Shown here piece after piece: positions 26,019 through 34,559 of a stretch of 61,287 bases of DNA. Under the pieces are notes generated by a model. That model worked only from the letters and a program-made list of their open reading frames with translations, did not search any database and had not been told where the DNA came from. The DNA comes from Desulfofustis glycolicus DSM 9705 (GTDB lineage: Bacteria > Desulfobacterota > Desulfobulbia > Desulfobulbales > Desulfocapsaceae): NCBI RefSeq assembly GCF_900130015.1, contig NZ_FQXS01000003.1, forward strand, positions 182,341 through 243,627. The letters are read 5' to 3'. The position numbers and the translations under genes are program-made. Positions within the stretch are counted from its first letter, which is position 1; the number at the start of each line of letters is the position of its first letter.

Positions 26019-26683
26019 TCTGCCAAATCCTCCCTGATAATCTTGCGTGGCCCGGCACCACCCGCCGGTCGCCAGTCCTTGGCCGGCATGATCTCGAGAT
26101 AACGATCCTGCAGGCCGAGCGCTTTGAGACGCTCCCAGATCAAATGCCAGGCGCATTCGACATCCTCGCCGATTTCACACTTCCCGTCGCATGACCCACC
26201 GCACGGCCCGTTCATCAGCTGCTTGGCGCAACGGGCTATCGGACAGATGCCGCCGGTGATGCCGAGCAGGCAATCGCCGCAGCCCTGACAGCGCTCGTCC
26301 CAGACGCCCTGACGCTGCGAGCCACCCATGAACTTCGTGTTGACCGCCGGGAAGACCGGTTTGTCCTTGAAACGCATGGCCAATTGCTGCACCCCGCAGC
26401 CGCAAGCCATGGACAGGATGGCATCGGCGCCGTCGATCATCGGCACCAGCTCCTCGACATATTCCGGATCACACTGGCGCTCCAGGGTATGCTCGCGGAT
26501 TTCGATGCTCGATCCGGCCTTGAGCATGGCCATCTGCAGGCCCGAGGCCAACAGGCCGACCTCTTTTCTACCCCCGGCGGCACAGACCGTGACACACTCG
26601 TTACAACCGAGCAGCAAGATGCGCTTGAAGGGTTTGACGTAATCGATAATCTCTTCCAAAGGTTTTCGTTCCGCCGTAATCAT
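26015..26683 (-). CDS. metV: MetV, methylenetetrahydrofolate reductase Fe-S/Zn subunit
   Basis: The 222-residue Cys-rich protein matches the MetF-associated MetV family: CNECVTVCAAGG near the N-terminus, a middle part with MACGCGVQQLA, and the C-terminal cluster motif CQGCGDCLLGITGGICPIARC followed by LMNGPCGGSCDGKCE. It carries Fe-S clusters that pass electrons to the MetF flavin. It is translationally coupled to metF and preceded by mvhD. Confidence 0.92.
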   Translation of the reverse strand: MITAERKPLEEIIDYVKPFKRILLLGCNECVTVCAAGGRKEVGLLASGLQMAMLKAGSSIEIREHTLERQCDPEYVEELVPMIDGADAILSMACGCGVQQLAMRFKDKPVFPAVNTKFMGGSQRQGVWDERCQGCGDCLLGITGGICPIARCAKQLMNGPCGGSCDGKCEIGEDVECAWHLIWERLKALGLQDRYLEIMPAKDWRPAGGAGPRKIIREDLAE

Positions 26684-26733
26684 GGTGATTCACTCTCCTT
26701 GTATAGTCGGCTCAGATAGTCGCCGTCGCCGCC

Positions 26734-27153
26734 TTATGCGGCTGCGGCCTTGATCGGGCTCGGGCCGAGCCGGCGAATCTTCTCGGTCATTTCGGTGGCC
26801 ACTTGGGCGAATCGGGCACCCATGCCGGCCGACATGCGAACCATCATCAGCCGCTCGCTCTCGATGCCGATCTCCTCGAGATAGCGCTTCACGTAGTCAA
26901 CGCGCCTGGCCGCCTTGTCGTTGCCGTTCTTGAAATGGCAATCACCCTCCAGACAACCGGCCACATAGACTCCGTCCGCTCCCTTTTCAAAGGCCTTGAG
27001 GATATGCAGCGCATCGACCTTACCGGAACAGGGGACCCGAACGATCTTGACGTTCGACGGATAGGGCAGCCGCTGGCTGCCGGCCATGTCTGCGGCCGTA
27101 TAGGCACAATAGTGACAGCAGAAGGCCACGATGACGGGTTCAAATGATTCCAT
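26734..27153 (-). CDS. mvhD: MvhD/FrhD-type iron-sulfur (2Fe-2S) subunit
   Basis: The 139-residue protein has the MvhD signature: FCCHYCAYTAADMAG near the N-terminus, VKIVRVPCSGKVD, VYVAGCLEGDCHFKNGN, and a C-terminal RMSAGMGARFAQVATEM. In methanogens MvhD bridges hydrogenase and HdrA; in acetogens and sulfate reducers a homologue bridges HdrA to other electron donors. Its ATG overlaps the hdrA stop by one base (TAATG), so the two are coupled. Confidence 0.93.
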   Translation of the reverse strand: MESFEPVIVAFCCHYCAYTAADMAGSQRLPYPSNVKIVRVPCSGKVDALHILKAFEKGADGVYVAGCLEGDCHFKNGNDKAARRVDYVKRYLEEIGIESERLMMVRMSAGMGARFAQVATEMTEKIRRLGPSPIKAAAA

Positions 27154-30100
27154 TATCCTTCCACCTCTTCAAAAAGTTGTTCGAGTTTCGAGAGAATCCG
27201 GTCATCCTCGAACTGCATCAGCTGGATGGCTTTGGCCGGACACTCCGAGGCACAGACGCCGCAACCGTGGCACCTGGCCGGATCGATCTCTGAGTAGCCG
27301 TCGGCATTGATGAACGGCACGCCGAACGGGCATGCCCGCACACAGATCAGGCAGGCAGCACACAGCTTCGAATCGACCCGGGCGGTCGCTGCGCCGAGGC
27401 TAATATAATCGCTGGCCAGCATGGTCTGAGCGCGGGCGGCAACGGCGCGGGCCTGCACCAGGCTCTCGGCGATGGTCTTCGGCGCATGAGCGGTACCAGC
27501 CACGAAAAAACCGGGGACCGGCAGGTCGACCGGCCGCAGCTTGATGTGATCCTCCAGGAAATAGCCATCGTGGGTGCGCGGCAGCTTGAAGATCATCGCC
27601 AGTTCCTCGGTGTTGTCCTGCTCGGCGATCAGACCGGTGCTCAGGCAGAGACAATCGGTGCTGACCTGTACCTCCCGGCCGAGGATGATATCCTGGTAAA
27701 CGACTTCCAGCTTGCCGCCGACCTCACTGACTTGCGGCGGCCGGTCCTGATGGTAACGGACGAAAATTACACCCTTTGCCCGGGCCTGCTGGTAGTACTC
27801 TTCCTGGAAAGCGTAAGTGCGCATGTCGCGGTAGAGTACGAAGACCCGTGCCTCGGGATTGATTTCAAGAATCCGCAAGGCATTTTTCACCGCTGTCTGA
27901 CAGCAGATGCGCGAGCAATTGGGATTGTCCTCGGTGCGCGACCCGACACACTGGATCATGACCACATTCTCCCAGTCGCGAACGAGTTCAGGCCGTTCTT
28001 CCAGCAGCTGCTGGGTCTCCAGCTGTGTCTTGACATCCTCGTGCCTGCCGAGCAGGAAAAGATCGGGCCGATGCGGCATAGCACCGGTGGCCAGGATCGT
28101 GATCCCGTGCTCGATTTGCCGGTAGAACAGCTGCTTGCCGACCTGCATGCCGGTCTTGAACAGACCGGGCATGCCGCCATGATCGACAATGATTGCCGAT
28201 GTAATGACATCGATATTGTCATGAGTAGACGTCCGCGCCACCAGGTCGGCGACAAAGCCCTGCACATCGTCCCCTTCCAGGGTCCGGTGAATTCGGGAGG
28301 CGAGGCCGCCGAGTTGCGCGTTTCGTTCCACCAGGTAGACCTTGAGCCCCTGTTCAGCCAACTCCAGCGCCGCGGTCATTCCGCTGACACCGCCACCGAT
28401 GACCAGAACATTTTTATTGATCGGCAACCGGTGCTCGGCAAGGGGCTGGGCATTGAGCACCGCACCGAGCGCCATCCGGATCAGCTCTTCGGCCTTTTTC
28501 GTCGCTTTTTCAGGCTGATGGGAATGAACCCAGGTGGCCTGATCACGGATATTGGCAAATTCCAGCAGGTACTTGTTGAGGCCGGCCCGGCGCAACAAAT
28601 CCTGAAACTTGGCCTCGTGGGTGCGGGGCGAGCAACCGCCGATCACCACCCGGTTGATACCCTGCTGCTCGATAGTGGCGCGAATATGCTCCATCGACTC
28701 GCGGCTGCAGCCGTGTCCCGCCGCCTGCGCCACCGTCACGTGAGGCAAGGCACCGACTCGGGCTACCAGAGCTTCAACATCGATGACTCCGCCGATGTTC
28801 TCGCCGCAATCGCAGACAAAAATGCCGACCCTTGGCTCCTCGCCAACCAGGTGACGCTCTGGGGGCAACGGTTCGGGAATCTCCTGCTCACGGTCCGGCG
28901 AGCTGACGTCGTGACCGGCTAAGCAGGCGGCGGCGCTGGCCTGTACCATGGTCTCCGGAATATCCTTGGGGGCCTGGAAAGTGCCGGCGACATAGATGCC
29001 GGGACGGCTGGTAGCCACCTGGTTCAACCCGGTATGGATGGGGAAATGATCATCGTTGAGCTCGATACCGCAGACGGCTGCCAGCTGTCGGGCCTCTTCG
29101 CCGATACGGAAACCGGTGGCCAGCACGACCATGTCGAAATCCTCGTTGATCAGCACCGGTGAATCGTCGGTAGTGTAGGAGAGATGCAGGTTCTCGGCCC
29201 CCTCCGGGCGCAGGATACTGTGCGGCCGACTGTGAATGAAACGCACGCCGAACTCGTTTTTCGCCCGCTGGTAATACAGCTCGTAATCCTTACCGAACGT
29301 TCGCATGTCCATGTAGAAGATCGTCGTCTCGGTATCTTCCTGAAATCTCTCCCGGGTGACGATCGCCTCTTTCAAGGCGAACATGCAGCAGGCGCCGGAA
29401 CAATAAGGCGCAGCCCCTTTTTGCAGTCCACGTGAACCGATACACTGGATCCAGGCCACTTTTTTTGGCGGCTGGCCGTTGGACGGCCGCAGCAGTCGCC
29501 CACCGGTCGGACCGGAAGCGGACAGGATCCGTTCGTATTCAAGCGAGGTGACGACATCGGGTAATTCTCCATAACCGAGATTGTCGAGACCGCTCGGATC
29601 GAACAACGAGGCCCCCGGTGCCAGCACGATGGCGCCGCAGGCAACGTTGCCCTTGCTGCCGATATCGTCGGGTACGATGGCCCCGGCCGGACAGACCTTG
29701 ACCAGTGCCTCGATGTCGGCACACGTGGCCAGATCGATGGAAAAGGCTTGCGGGGTGGCTTGGGGATAGCGCATACAGGTCGGCGCCCGGTGGTCGAGTC
29801 CCGGCGTAAAGCGGACACATTCGGGAAAGGCCTGAAAACATTCACCGCAACCGGTGCAACGTTCGAGGTTGATATAGCGCGGCGCCGTCTCCAGCGTGAC
29901 GATAAAATCACCCTGCTCGCCGGTCACTTCCCGGAGCGTGGTCATCGGCATCAGCGTGATGTGTTCCTGGCGACCGCTCTCGGAAAGATTCGGGGCCAGC
30001 GTGCAGAGGTCGCAGTTATTGGTCGGAAAGGTCCGATCCAGCTGTGTCATCAGCCCGCCGATGTTTTCCGCCGTATCGACAAGGATGACATCTTTCTGCG

Positions 30101-30194
30101 CCTCAGCCAGATCCAGGGCGGCGCGGATGCCTGCCAGGCCGCCGCCGACAATCAGCACTCGATTACTCGTCTGCGATAGATTCGTGTTTTGCAT
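27153..30194 (-). CDS. hdrA: Double-length HdrA (two fused HdrA modules)
   Basis: The 1013-residue cytoplasmic flavo-Fe-S protein carries two FAD-binding HdrA units. The first (about 1-430) has VLIVGGGLAGIRAALDLAE and ferredoxin-like cysteines (CTGCGECFQAFPEC). The second has the HdrA N-terminal cluster motif (FVCDCGENIGG, then GGCSPRTHE), a second FAD fold (VLVIGGGVSGMTAALELAE), and two C-terminal [4Fe-4S] sets (CAACLICVRACPFG, CHGCGVCASECPA). In related complexes HdrA performs flavin-based electron bifurcation. Its neighbours (HdrCB, MvhD, MetV, MetF) are the partners found in the acetogen MetFV-Hdr complex. Confidence 0.92.
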   Translation of the reverse strand: MQNTNLSQTSNRVLIVGGGLAGIRAALDLAEAQKDVILVDTAENIGGLMTQLDRTFPTNNCDLCTLAPNLSESGRQEHITLMPMTTLREVTGEQGDFIVTLETAPRYINLERCTGCGECFQAFPECVRFTPGLDHRAPTCMRYPQATPQAFSIDLATCADIEALVKVCPAGAIVPDDIGSKGNVACGAIVLAPGASLFDPSGLDNLGYGELPDVVTSLEYERILSASGPTGGRLLRPSNGQPPKKVAWIQCIGSRGLQKGAAPYCSGACCMFALKEAIVTRERFQEDTETTIFYMDMRTFGKDYELYYQRAKNEFGVRFIHSRPHSILRPEGAENLHLSYTTDDSPVLINEDFDMVVLATGFRIGEEARQLAAVCGIELNDDHFPIHTGLNQVATSRPGIYVAGTFQAPKDIPETMVQASAAACLAGHDVSSPDREQEIPEPLPPERHLVGEEPRVGIFVCDCGENIGGVIDVEALVARVGALPHVTVAQAAGHGCSRESMEHIRATIEQQGINRVVIGGCSPRTHEAKFQDLLRRAGLNKYLLEFANIRDQATWVHSHQPEKATKKAEELIRMALGAVLNAQPLAEHRLPINKNVLVIGGGVSGMTAALELAEQGLKVYLVERNAQLGGLASRIHRTLEGDDVQGFVADLVARTSTHDNIDVITSAIIVDHGGMPGLFKTGMQVGKQLFYRQIEHGITILATGAMPHRPDLFLLGRHEDVKTQLETQQLLEERPELVRDWENVVMIQCVGSRTEDNPNCSRICCQTAVKNALRILEINPEARVFVLYRDMRTYAFQEEYYQQARAKGVIFVRYHQDRPPQVSEVGGKLEVVYQDIILGREVQVSTDCLCLSTGLIAEQDNTEELAMIFKLPRTHDGYFLEDHIKLRPVDLPVPGFFVAGTAHAPKTIAESLVQARAVAARAQTMLASDYISLGAATARVDSKLCAACLICVRACPFGVPFINADGYSEIDPARCHGCGVCASECPAKAIQLMQFEDDRILSKLEQLFEEVEG

Positions 30195-30373
30195 TGGTAC
30201 CTGTCCTGGACAGCCTCGTAGAAGTCCGCTGCGCCGCCGCCCTCAGCATGTGGTGTCCACGGTGGGCGGGTCGGCCAGCTCAGTTACGCTCTACAATGCC
30301 ATCTTCTTTCATGAGGGTGAGGATAAGGGCCGGTTGCCCGGTGCCGATTCGAACACTGGTTGTCACGGCGCCC

Positions 30374-31246
30374 CTACAATCCGGCATGATCGAGGATGAT
30401 GGGAAGCTTGTGTTCCCACCCCAGCGTCTGCAGCATGACCCCCTGGGCCATGTCTCTGAGAGCGGCGACGGTCTCGCCGGCGATCTTCAAACCTTCCGCC
30501 TCCCGGTCGGACGATTTGCGGATCCGCCGGACCAACTCCTCGGATATTTTCGCACCCGGTTCGCTTCGGGCGATATACTGGGCGATAGCCAGGGACTTGA
30601 GCAAAAACACGGTCGGGATGACCGGTACGCCCAAGCCTTTGGCCTGTGCCAGAAACGACTGAAAGTGATCGAGGTCGAAGACCGGCGGAGTAATGACGAA
30701 TTTCGCCCCAGCGGCCACCTTGTCGGCTGCCGCCTGCAGCTCACCGGCCAGAGCCGCCTCGTCCGCATAGGGAGCAACCGTGCAACCAACGGTAAAATCG
30801 GGCGAACCGTCGAGTTCGAAGCCGCTCAGATCCTGCCCCCCGCATAATTCGCCGACAGTCCGGACCAGTTCGACCTCGTTCAGATCGAAGACCTCCTTGG
30901 CCTCGCGGTGATCCCCCTGGCTCATCTCCTCACTGTGCGTCACCATCACGTTGCGGATGCCGAGCACGTGAGCGGCCAGCAGATCGCCCTGCAAGGCCAT
31001 GCGGTTGCGGTCCCGGCAATAGATGTGGATGATCGCCTCGATACCCTGCTGCTGCATGAGGACACCACCGGCCAGGGCGCTCATCCGCATGATGCCGTTG
31101 TCCATGTCGGGAACGACAACCGCATCGATCCTGCCCTTGATACGCCGGGCGTCATTGACCAGCCCGGTGATATTGACCCCTTTCGGGGTGTGCATCTCGG
31201 CCAGAACGACAAATTCGTGTGCTGTTAATCGCTTTGAGAAACTCAT
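30374..31246 (-). CDS. Second MetF-like methylenetetrahydrofolate reductase
   Basis: The 290-residue TIM-barrel protein belongs to the MetF family: FVVLAEMHTPKGVNI (catalytic Glu context), VVVPDMDNGIMRMSA, NVMVTHSEEMSQGDH, and ITPPVFDLDHFQSFLAQA. It is more divergent than the MetF paired with MetV in the same operon and has no MetV of its own. It lies between the selenoprotein HdrCB and HdrA. It may be a second reductase, a regulatory paralogue, or act on another folate or pterin. Confidence 0.85.
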   Translation of the reverse strand: MSFSKRLTAHEFVVLAEMHTPKGVNITGLVNDARRIKGRIDAVVVPDMDNGIMRMSALAGGVLMQQQGIEAIIHIYCRDRNRMALQGDLLAAHVLGIRNVMVTHSEEMSQGDHREAKEVFDLNEVELVRTVGELCGGQDLSGFELDGSPDFTVGCTVAPYADEAALAGELQAAADKVAAGAKFVITPPVFDLDHFQSFLAQAKGLGVPVIPTVFLLKSLAIAQYIARSEPGAKISEELVRRIRKSSDREAEGLKIAGETVAALRDMAQGVMLQTLGWEHKLPIILDHAGL

Positions 31247-31310
31247 ATGATTCTTTCCCTCCAGATAAGAGCTGACTGAATAATCACTTGCCCCGGATGC
31301 ATGACAGTCG

Positions 31311-32633
31311 CTAGTACAGGGACGTTTCGGGGTGAAATACGTCGACGTCCTTGAGGTCGTCCCCCAGGTAGGCGCGCTCGTTCGGGCCGAGAATGCCCAA
31401 AGACAGGCAGATCAGGGTCCAGATATGCACGGTATTGTAGGCGGCGCCGTGATGGTGCGCCAGGTCGTGGATCTGGGCATGGCAGTTATGACAGCCGGCA
31501 ATGCAGTAATCGGCACCGGTGGCGATAATCTGCTCGAATTTCAGCCGGCCGTAATCATGCCTGCCCTGGGTAAAACCCGACTGCAGGAAGCCGCCGCCAC
31601 CACCGCAACAATAGTTGTTGGACTTGTTCGGGGTCATCTCGATGACGTTTTCCGCACCGACCACCGACCTGACGACAAAGCGCAGATCCTCGGCAACCGC
31701 ATCGCCATAGCTCTTGCGTACGATCTGACACGGATCCTGGATGGTGAACTTGATCTTGCGTTCCCGGTTCCACTCCGAGTTGACTTTCAAGCGACCCTCA
31801 CGGATCCACTTGGCATAGTATTGATAGATCGAGGCGACCTCGAATTTGTGGTCGATATTGAATTTTTTCAGTCCGGCCCGGACTGAGAAGGTGATGTGCC
31901 CTCATTCCGTATTGAGAAAGACCTTGCACCCCAGCTGGTCCGCCTGCTCTGCCGAGACCTTGATGACGTGTTTCCAGCAATCGTCGTCGGCCAGGAACAT
32001 GCAATAGTTTTCGGCCGCCCAACCGCGGCTGCCATACGTCCAGTCGACCCCGGCCAGGTGAAGGATCTTCCACAATGGTACCAGTTCATCGGGTTCGGTG
32101 TTTGGTTCCCGGGAGTTCTGGTTGAGGAAGAAGTGGGCCCCCGGCTTGTCGATCGGCGCCACCATATCCTTGAACTCGGGCTGCGCCTCCTGATATTCGG
32201 CCAGCACATCCTCGACGACAAAGACGAAATCGTCGGGTGCGGTGCCCATGGCCGAACCGGAATCATTGCGCATAGCCATGTCGCACGAATCGCGGATGCC
32301 TTTGGGGCGAGCGTCGCGCGGCCACGCGGCACGGGCGTTGTAGACGAGTTGCGGGATATCGATCTGCATCGGGCAGACATAGATGCAGCGCTGGCACATG
32401 GTGCACATCCATACCCAAGGGGTGGTAGTCACCTCCTCGTCCAGGCCCATCGCGCACATCCGCAGAAACTTGCGCGGATCCATGTTCTCCAGGCCGGAGG
32501 CCGGACAACCCGAGGCACAGGCGCCGCAGGTCAGACAGAGATCAAGATTGCCGCCCCCGGGAATAATGGATTTGACCTTGTCCTTGAACGAGGACCGTTT
32601 CTTTCCTTTGATTGCAATGCTGGTTTCGCCCAT
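31311..32633 (-). CDS. Fused HdrC-HdrB-type Fe-S protein with in-frame UGA (predicted selenoprotein)
   Basis: Read through one in-frame TGA (31904-31902), this is a 440-residue protein. The N-terminus has two [4Fe-4S] motifs (CLTCGACASGCPASG, CTMCQRCIYVCPM), as in HdrC. The rest has CCG-type features of HdrB/GlpC: IQDPCQIVRKS, NYCCGGGGGF, AGCHNC. The TGA falls at residue 244, in FLNTE-U-GHITFS, exactly where relatives have the Cys of an ECGH motif. Sequence after the TGA stays open and homologous with no start site, and a stable hairpin with GG in its loop begins 15 bases after the TGA. A genuine stop or sequencing error is less likely. It should be the terminal thiol/disulfide or electron-entry subunit of the Hdr-MetFV complex. 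Start has AAAGGA upstream. Confidence 0.85.
31868..31886 (-). promoter_or_regulatory. Candidate bacterial SECIS hairpin
   Basis: On the minus strand, 15 bases after the TGA, TCAGTCC and GGACTGA form a 7-bp stem (up to 8-9 bp if the loop closes) around GGGCC. The loop guanines are about 23 bases after the UGA, within the 16-37-base range described for bacterial SECIS elements. Confidence 0.7.
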
Positions 32634-32678
32634 CTGCTTATCCTTTCGGTTTATCGAATCTTGCGGCAGGGCTGCTCG

Positions 32679-32924
32679 TCAGGTCCGTTTCTGGATGCGG
32701 ACCTGAAAAGAACCTCCCGCTCCCTCTTGATCGTCCACCGTCAATACCTCATATGCCGATGCTGGCAGGATCTTGAATAGGTCCTGCTTGGTGTCGGGGT
32801 CGGCGCCGCGGATCTCCAGCACATCGGACACGGCCATCGCGTCAAATACCTGGGTGATCTTTAACAGTGCCACCCACGACACGAAATTACGCAGGTCCAT
32901 GATAATATGAGGCTTGTCAGTCAC
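32679..32924 (-). CDS. TusA-like protein lacking the catalytic cysteine
   Basis: The 81-residue protein has the TusA/SirA fold pattern: MDLRNFVSWVALLKITQVFDAM... DVLEIRGADPDTKQDLFKIL... SFQVRIQKRT. The usual CPxP sulfur-carrier motif (D-x-R-x-x-x-C-P-x-P-x-L) is replaced by NFVSWVALL, so no persulfide can form at that place. The start is GTG at 32924, set by AAGGAG nine bases upstream; the longer in-frame ATG upstream has no site. It is first in the Hdr-MetF gene set. It may be a structural or regulatory partner rather than a sulfur carrier. Confidence 0.75.
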   Translation of the reverse strand: MTDKPHIIMDLRNFVSWVALLKITQVFDAMAVSDVLEIRGADPDTKQDLFKILPASAYEVLTVDDQEGAGGSFQVRIQKRT

Positions 32925-32979
32925 TGCTCGGTACTCCTTGGAAAACCATATCGCTGGTGAACGCAACAACCGGGCCAGC

Positions 32980-33004
32980 TCTCCATCAGTTCTGTTGATG
33001 GAGA
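32980..33004 (-). promoter_or_regulatory. Inverted repeat in the leader of the Hdr-MetF operon
   Basis: TCTCCATCA and TGATGGAGA are perfect 9-base arms with a 7-base spacer, about 55-80 bases upstream of the TusA-like start codon. It could be a transcript hairpin or a dimeric operator. No clear -24/-12 or -35/-10 promoter could be fixed on this strand. Confidence 0.4.
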
Positions 33005-33131
33005 ACGTCAGCGATAATTTCTTCTAGAATTTTCTGCTGATTACCATCATTGGCCGGCATATTACGGTGTTTCCCAACGGCCTGTGATTTGTTAGAATAG
33101 CAGCCGGCACCGCTGCACATTGTTCATCAGG

Positions 33132-33179
33132 TGTTAAAGTGTTAAAGGCATGTGCATGAACAGGTGTTAATCCTTAACA
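33132..33179. promoter_or_regulatory. TGTTAA operator cluster between divergent regulator and Hdr-MetF operon
   Basis: TGTTAA occurs at 33132-33137, 33140-33145 and 33165-33170; the last forms a palindrome with TTAACA at 33174-33179 (3-base spacer). The cluster ends 9 bases before the ATG of the divergent sigma-54 activator. Probable binding site for that activator or another dimeric regulator. Confidence 0.5.
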
Positions 33180-33188
33180 GGTGGACTG

Positions 33189-34559
33189 ATGATCGGGCGA
33201 GAGCTGGAAGGATTCTGGAAGACGGTGGTCAACACCATTCGCGACGGAATCATGATTATCAATACCGGTGGGGCCATCGTTTCAGTCAACCGGGCTTTCG
33301 AGGAAATCACCGGCTATAGCCGTGAGGAGCTGATCGGTAATTCCTGCCGTATCCTGGACTGCGACACCTGCCGCCAGGAAGAGCAGGAGCAGGAAGCCAC
33401 CGACATCTGCCTGGCACCGCAGCGCGAAGCAACCCAGCACCAGTGCCGAATCCGCCGCAAGGACGGCTCCCTGATCCACGCCCTGAAAAATACCGCACTG
33501 TTGCGCGATGGCTCGAACCATACCATCGGCACGGTGGCAACCATCACCGATCTGACCGAAATCATTGAAAAGGAGCACCAACTCGAGGCGTTTCGCAAAC
33601 AGCTGTCCAGCGAGAACCAGTTCCACGGCATCGTCGGTTCTTCGGCGGCCATGCACCGGGTCTACGACATGATCGATAATGCCGCCCATTCCGATGCGCC
33701 GGTCATCATCTACGGAGAAAGCGGTACCGGCAAGGAGCTGGTTAGCAGAGCCATCCACGAGATCGGCGGTCGCCGGGACAAGCCGTTTGTCAAAGTCAAT
33801 TGCGCCAGCCTCACCGAATCGCTGCTGGAGAGCGAGTTATTCGGCCACGTCCGCGGAGCCTATACCGGCGCCTACAAAGATCGGGTCGGCCGTTTCGAGA
33901 AAGCCGATCAGGGTGATCTGTTTCTCGACGAGATCGGCGACCTGCCGCTGCCGACGCAGATCAAACTGCTCCGGGTCCTCGAAGAGAAAACCTTCGAGCG
34001 GGTCGGCTCAAGCACGCCGATCGCCAGCGACGTGCGCATCATTTCCGCCACCAACCAGGATCTGCCGGCACTAGTCGGCAAGGGCTTATTCCGACAGGAC
34101 TTCTACTTCCGGATCAACGTCATTCCGATCTTCCTGCCGCCGCTCCGGGAACGGGTCGAGGACATCCCGCTGCTCGCCGAATCGTTCGTCACCAAACTGC
34201 GCTTGAAAACCGACAAGGAAATCAACGGCATTCGCGAAGACACCATGGAAATACTGATGCATCACACCTGGCCAGGCAATGTCCGGGAATTGCGCGGTGC
34301 GCTGGAGTATGCCTTTGTCACCTGTCACAATTCGCTCATCCACCCCAATCACCTTCCGGAAACCATTACCGGCGAGAGAAGACAGCTGCCCCCCGCCAAG
34401 CGGACCGCTTTCAATCTGCAGGAAATCGAACGGCAGGAGCTGCTCGAAGCGCTCGACACATGCAACGGCAATCAGTCCCAGGCTGCCCGGATGCTCGGTA
34501 TCTCCCGGGTTACCGTGTGGAATCGGATGAAGCGCTACCAAATCTCACCCCGGCGCTGA
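33189..34559 (+). CDS. PAS-containing sigma-54-dependent transcriptional activator
   Basis: The 456-residue protein has an N-terminal PAS domain (about 8-125) with five cysteines (53, 58, 61, 74, 86; SCRILDCDTCRQ), an AAA+ domain (Walker A GESGTGKE at 176-183, GAYTGA loop, Walker B DLFLDEIGD), and a Fis-type helix-turn-helix at the C-terminus (NGNQSQAARMLGISRVTVWNRM). It senses a cytoplasmic signal, perhaps redox or a metal through the PAS cysteines, rather than phosphorylation, since there is no receiver domain. It is divergent from the Hdr-MetF set and is its most likely regulator. Confidence 0.92.
   Translation: MIGRELEGFWKTVVNTIRDGIMIINTGGAIVSVNRAFEEITGYSREELIGNSCRILDCDTCRQEEQEQEATDICLAPQREATQHQCRIRRKDGSLIHALKNTALLRDGSNHTIGTVATITDLTEIIEKEHQLEAFRKQLSSENQFHGIVGSSAAMHRVYDMIDNAAHSDAPVIIYGESGTGKELVSRAIHEIGGRRDKPFVKVNCASLTESLLESELFGHVRGAYTGAYKDRVGRFEKADQGDLFLDEIGDLPLPTQIKLLRVLEEKTFERVGSSTPIASDVRIISATNQDLPALVGKGLFRQDFYFRINVIPIFLPPLRERVEDIPLLAESFVTKLRLKTDKEINGIREDTMEILMHHTWPGNVRELRGALEYAFVTCHNSLIHPNHLPETITGERRQLPPAKRTAFNLQEIERQELLEALDTCNGNQSQAARMLGISRVTVWNRMKRYQISPRR

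Noticed and set aside
28873-28922. Possible split of the long HdrA gene into two genes
   Set aside because: The frame is continuous for 1013 codons with two HdrA modules; no stop or internal start with a ribosome site is needed.
31798-32380. Alternative open frames around the end of the first half of the HdrCB gene, suggesting a frameshift
   Set aside because: The two halves are in the same frame (distance divisible by three), so a UGA codon and not a frameshift separates them.
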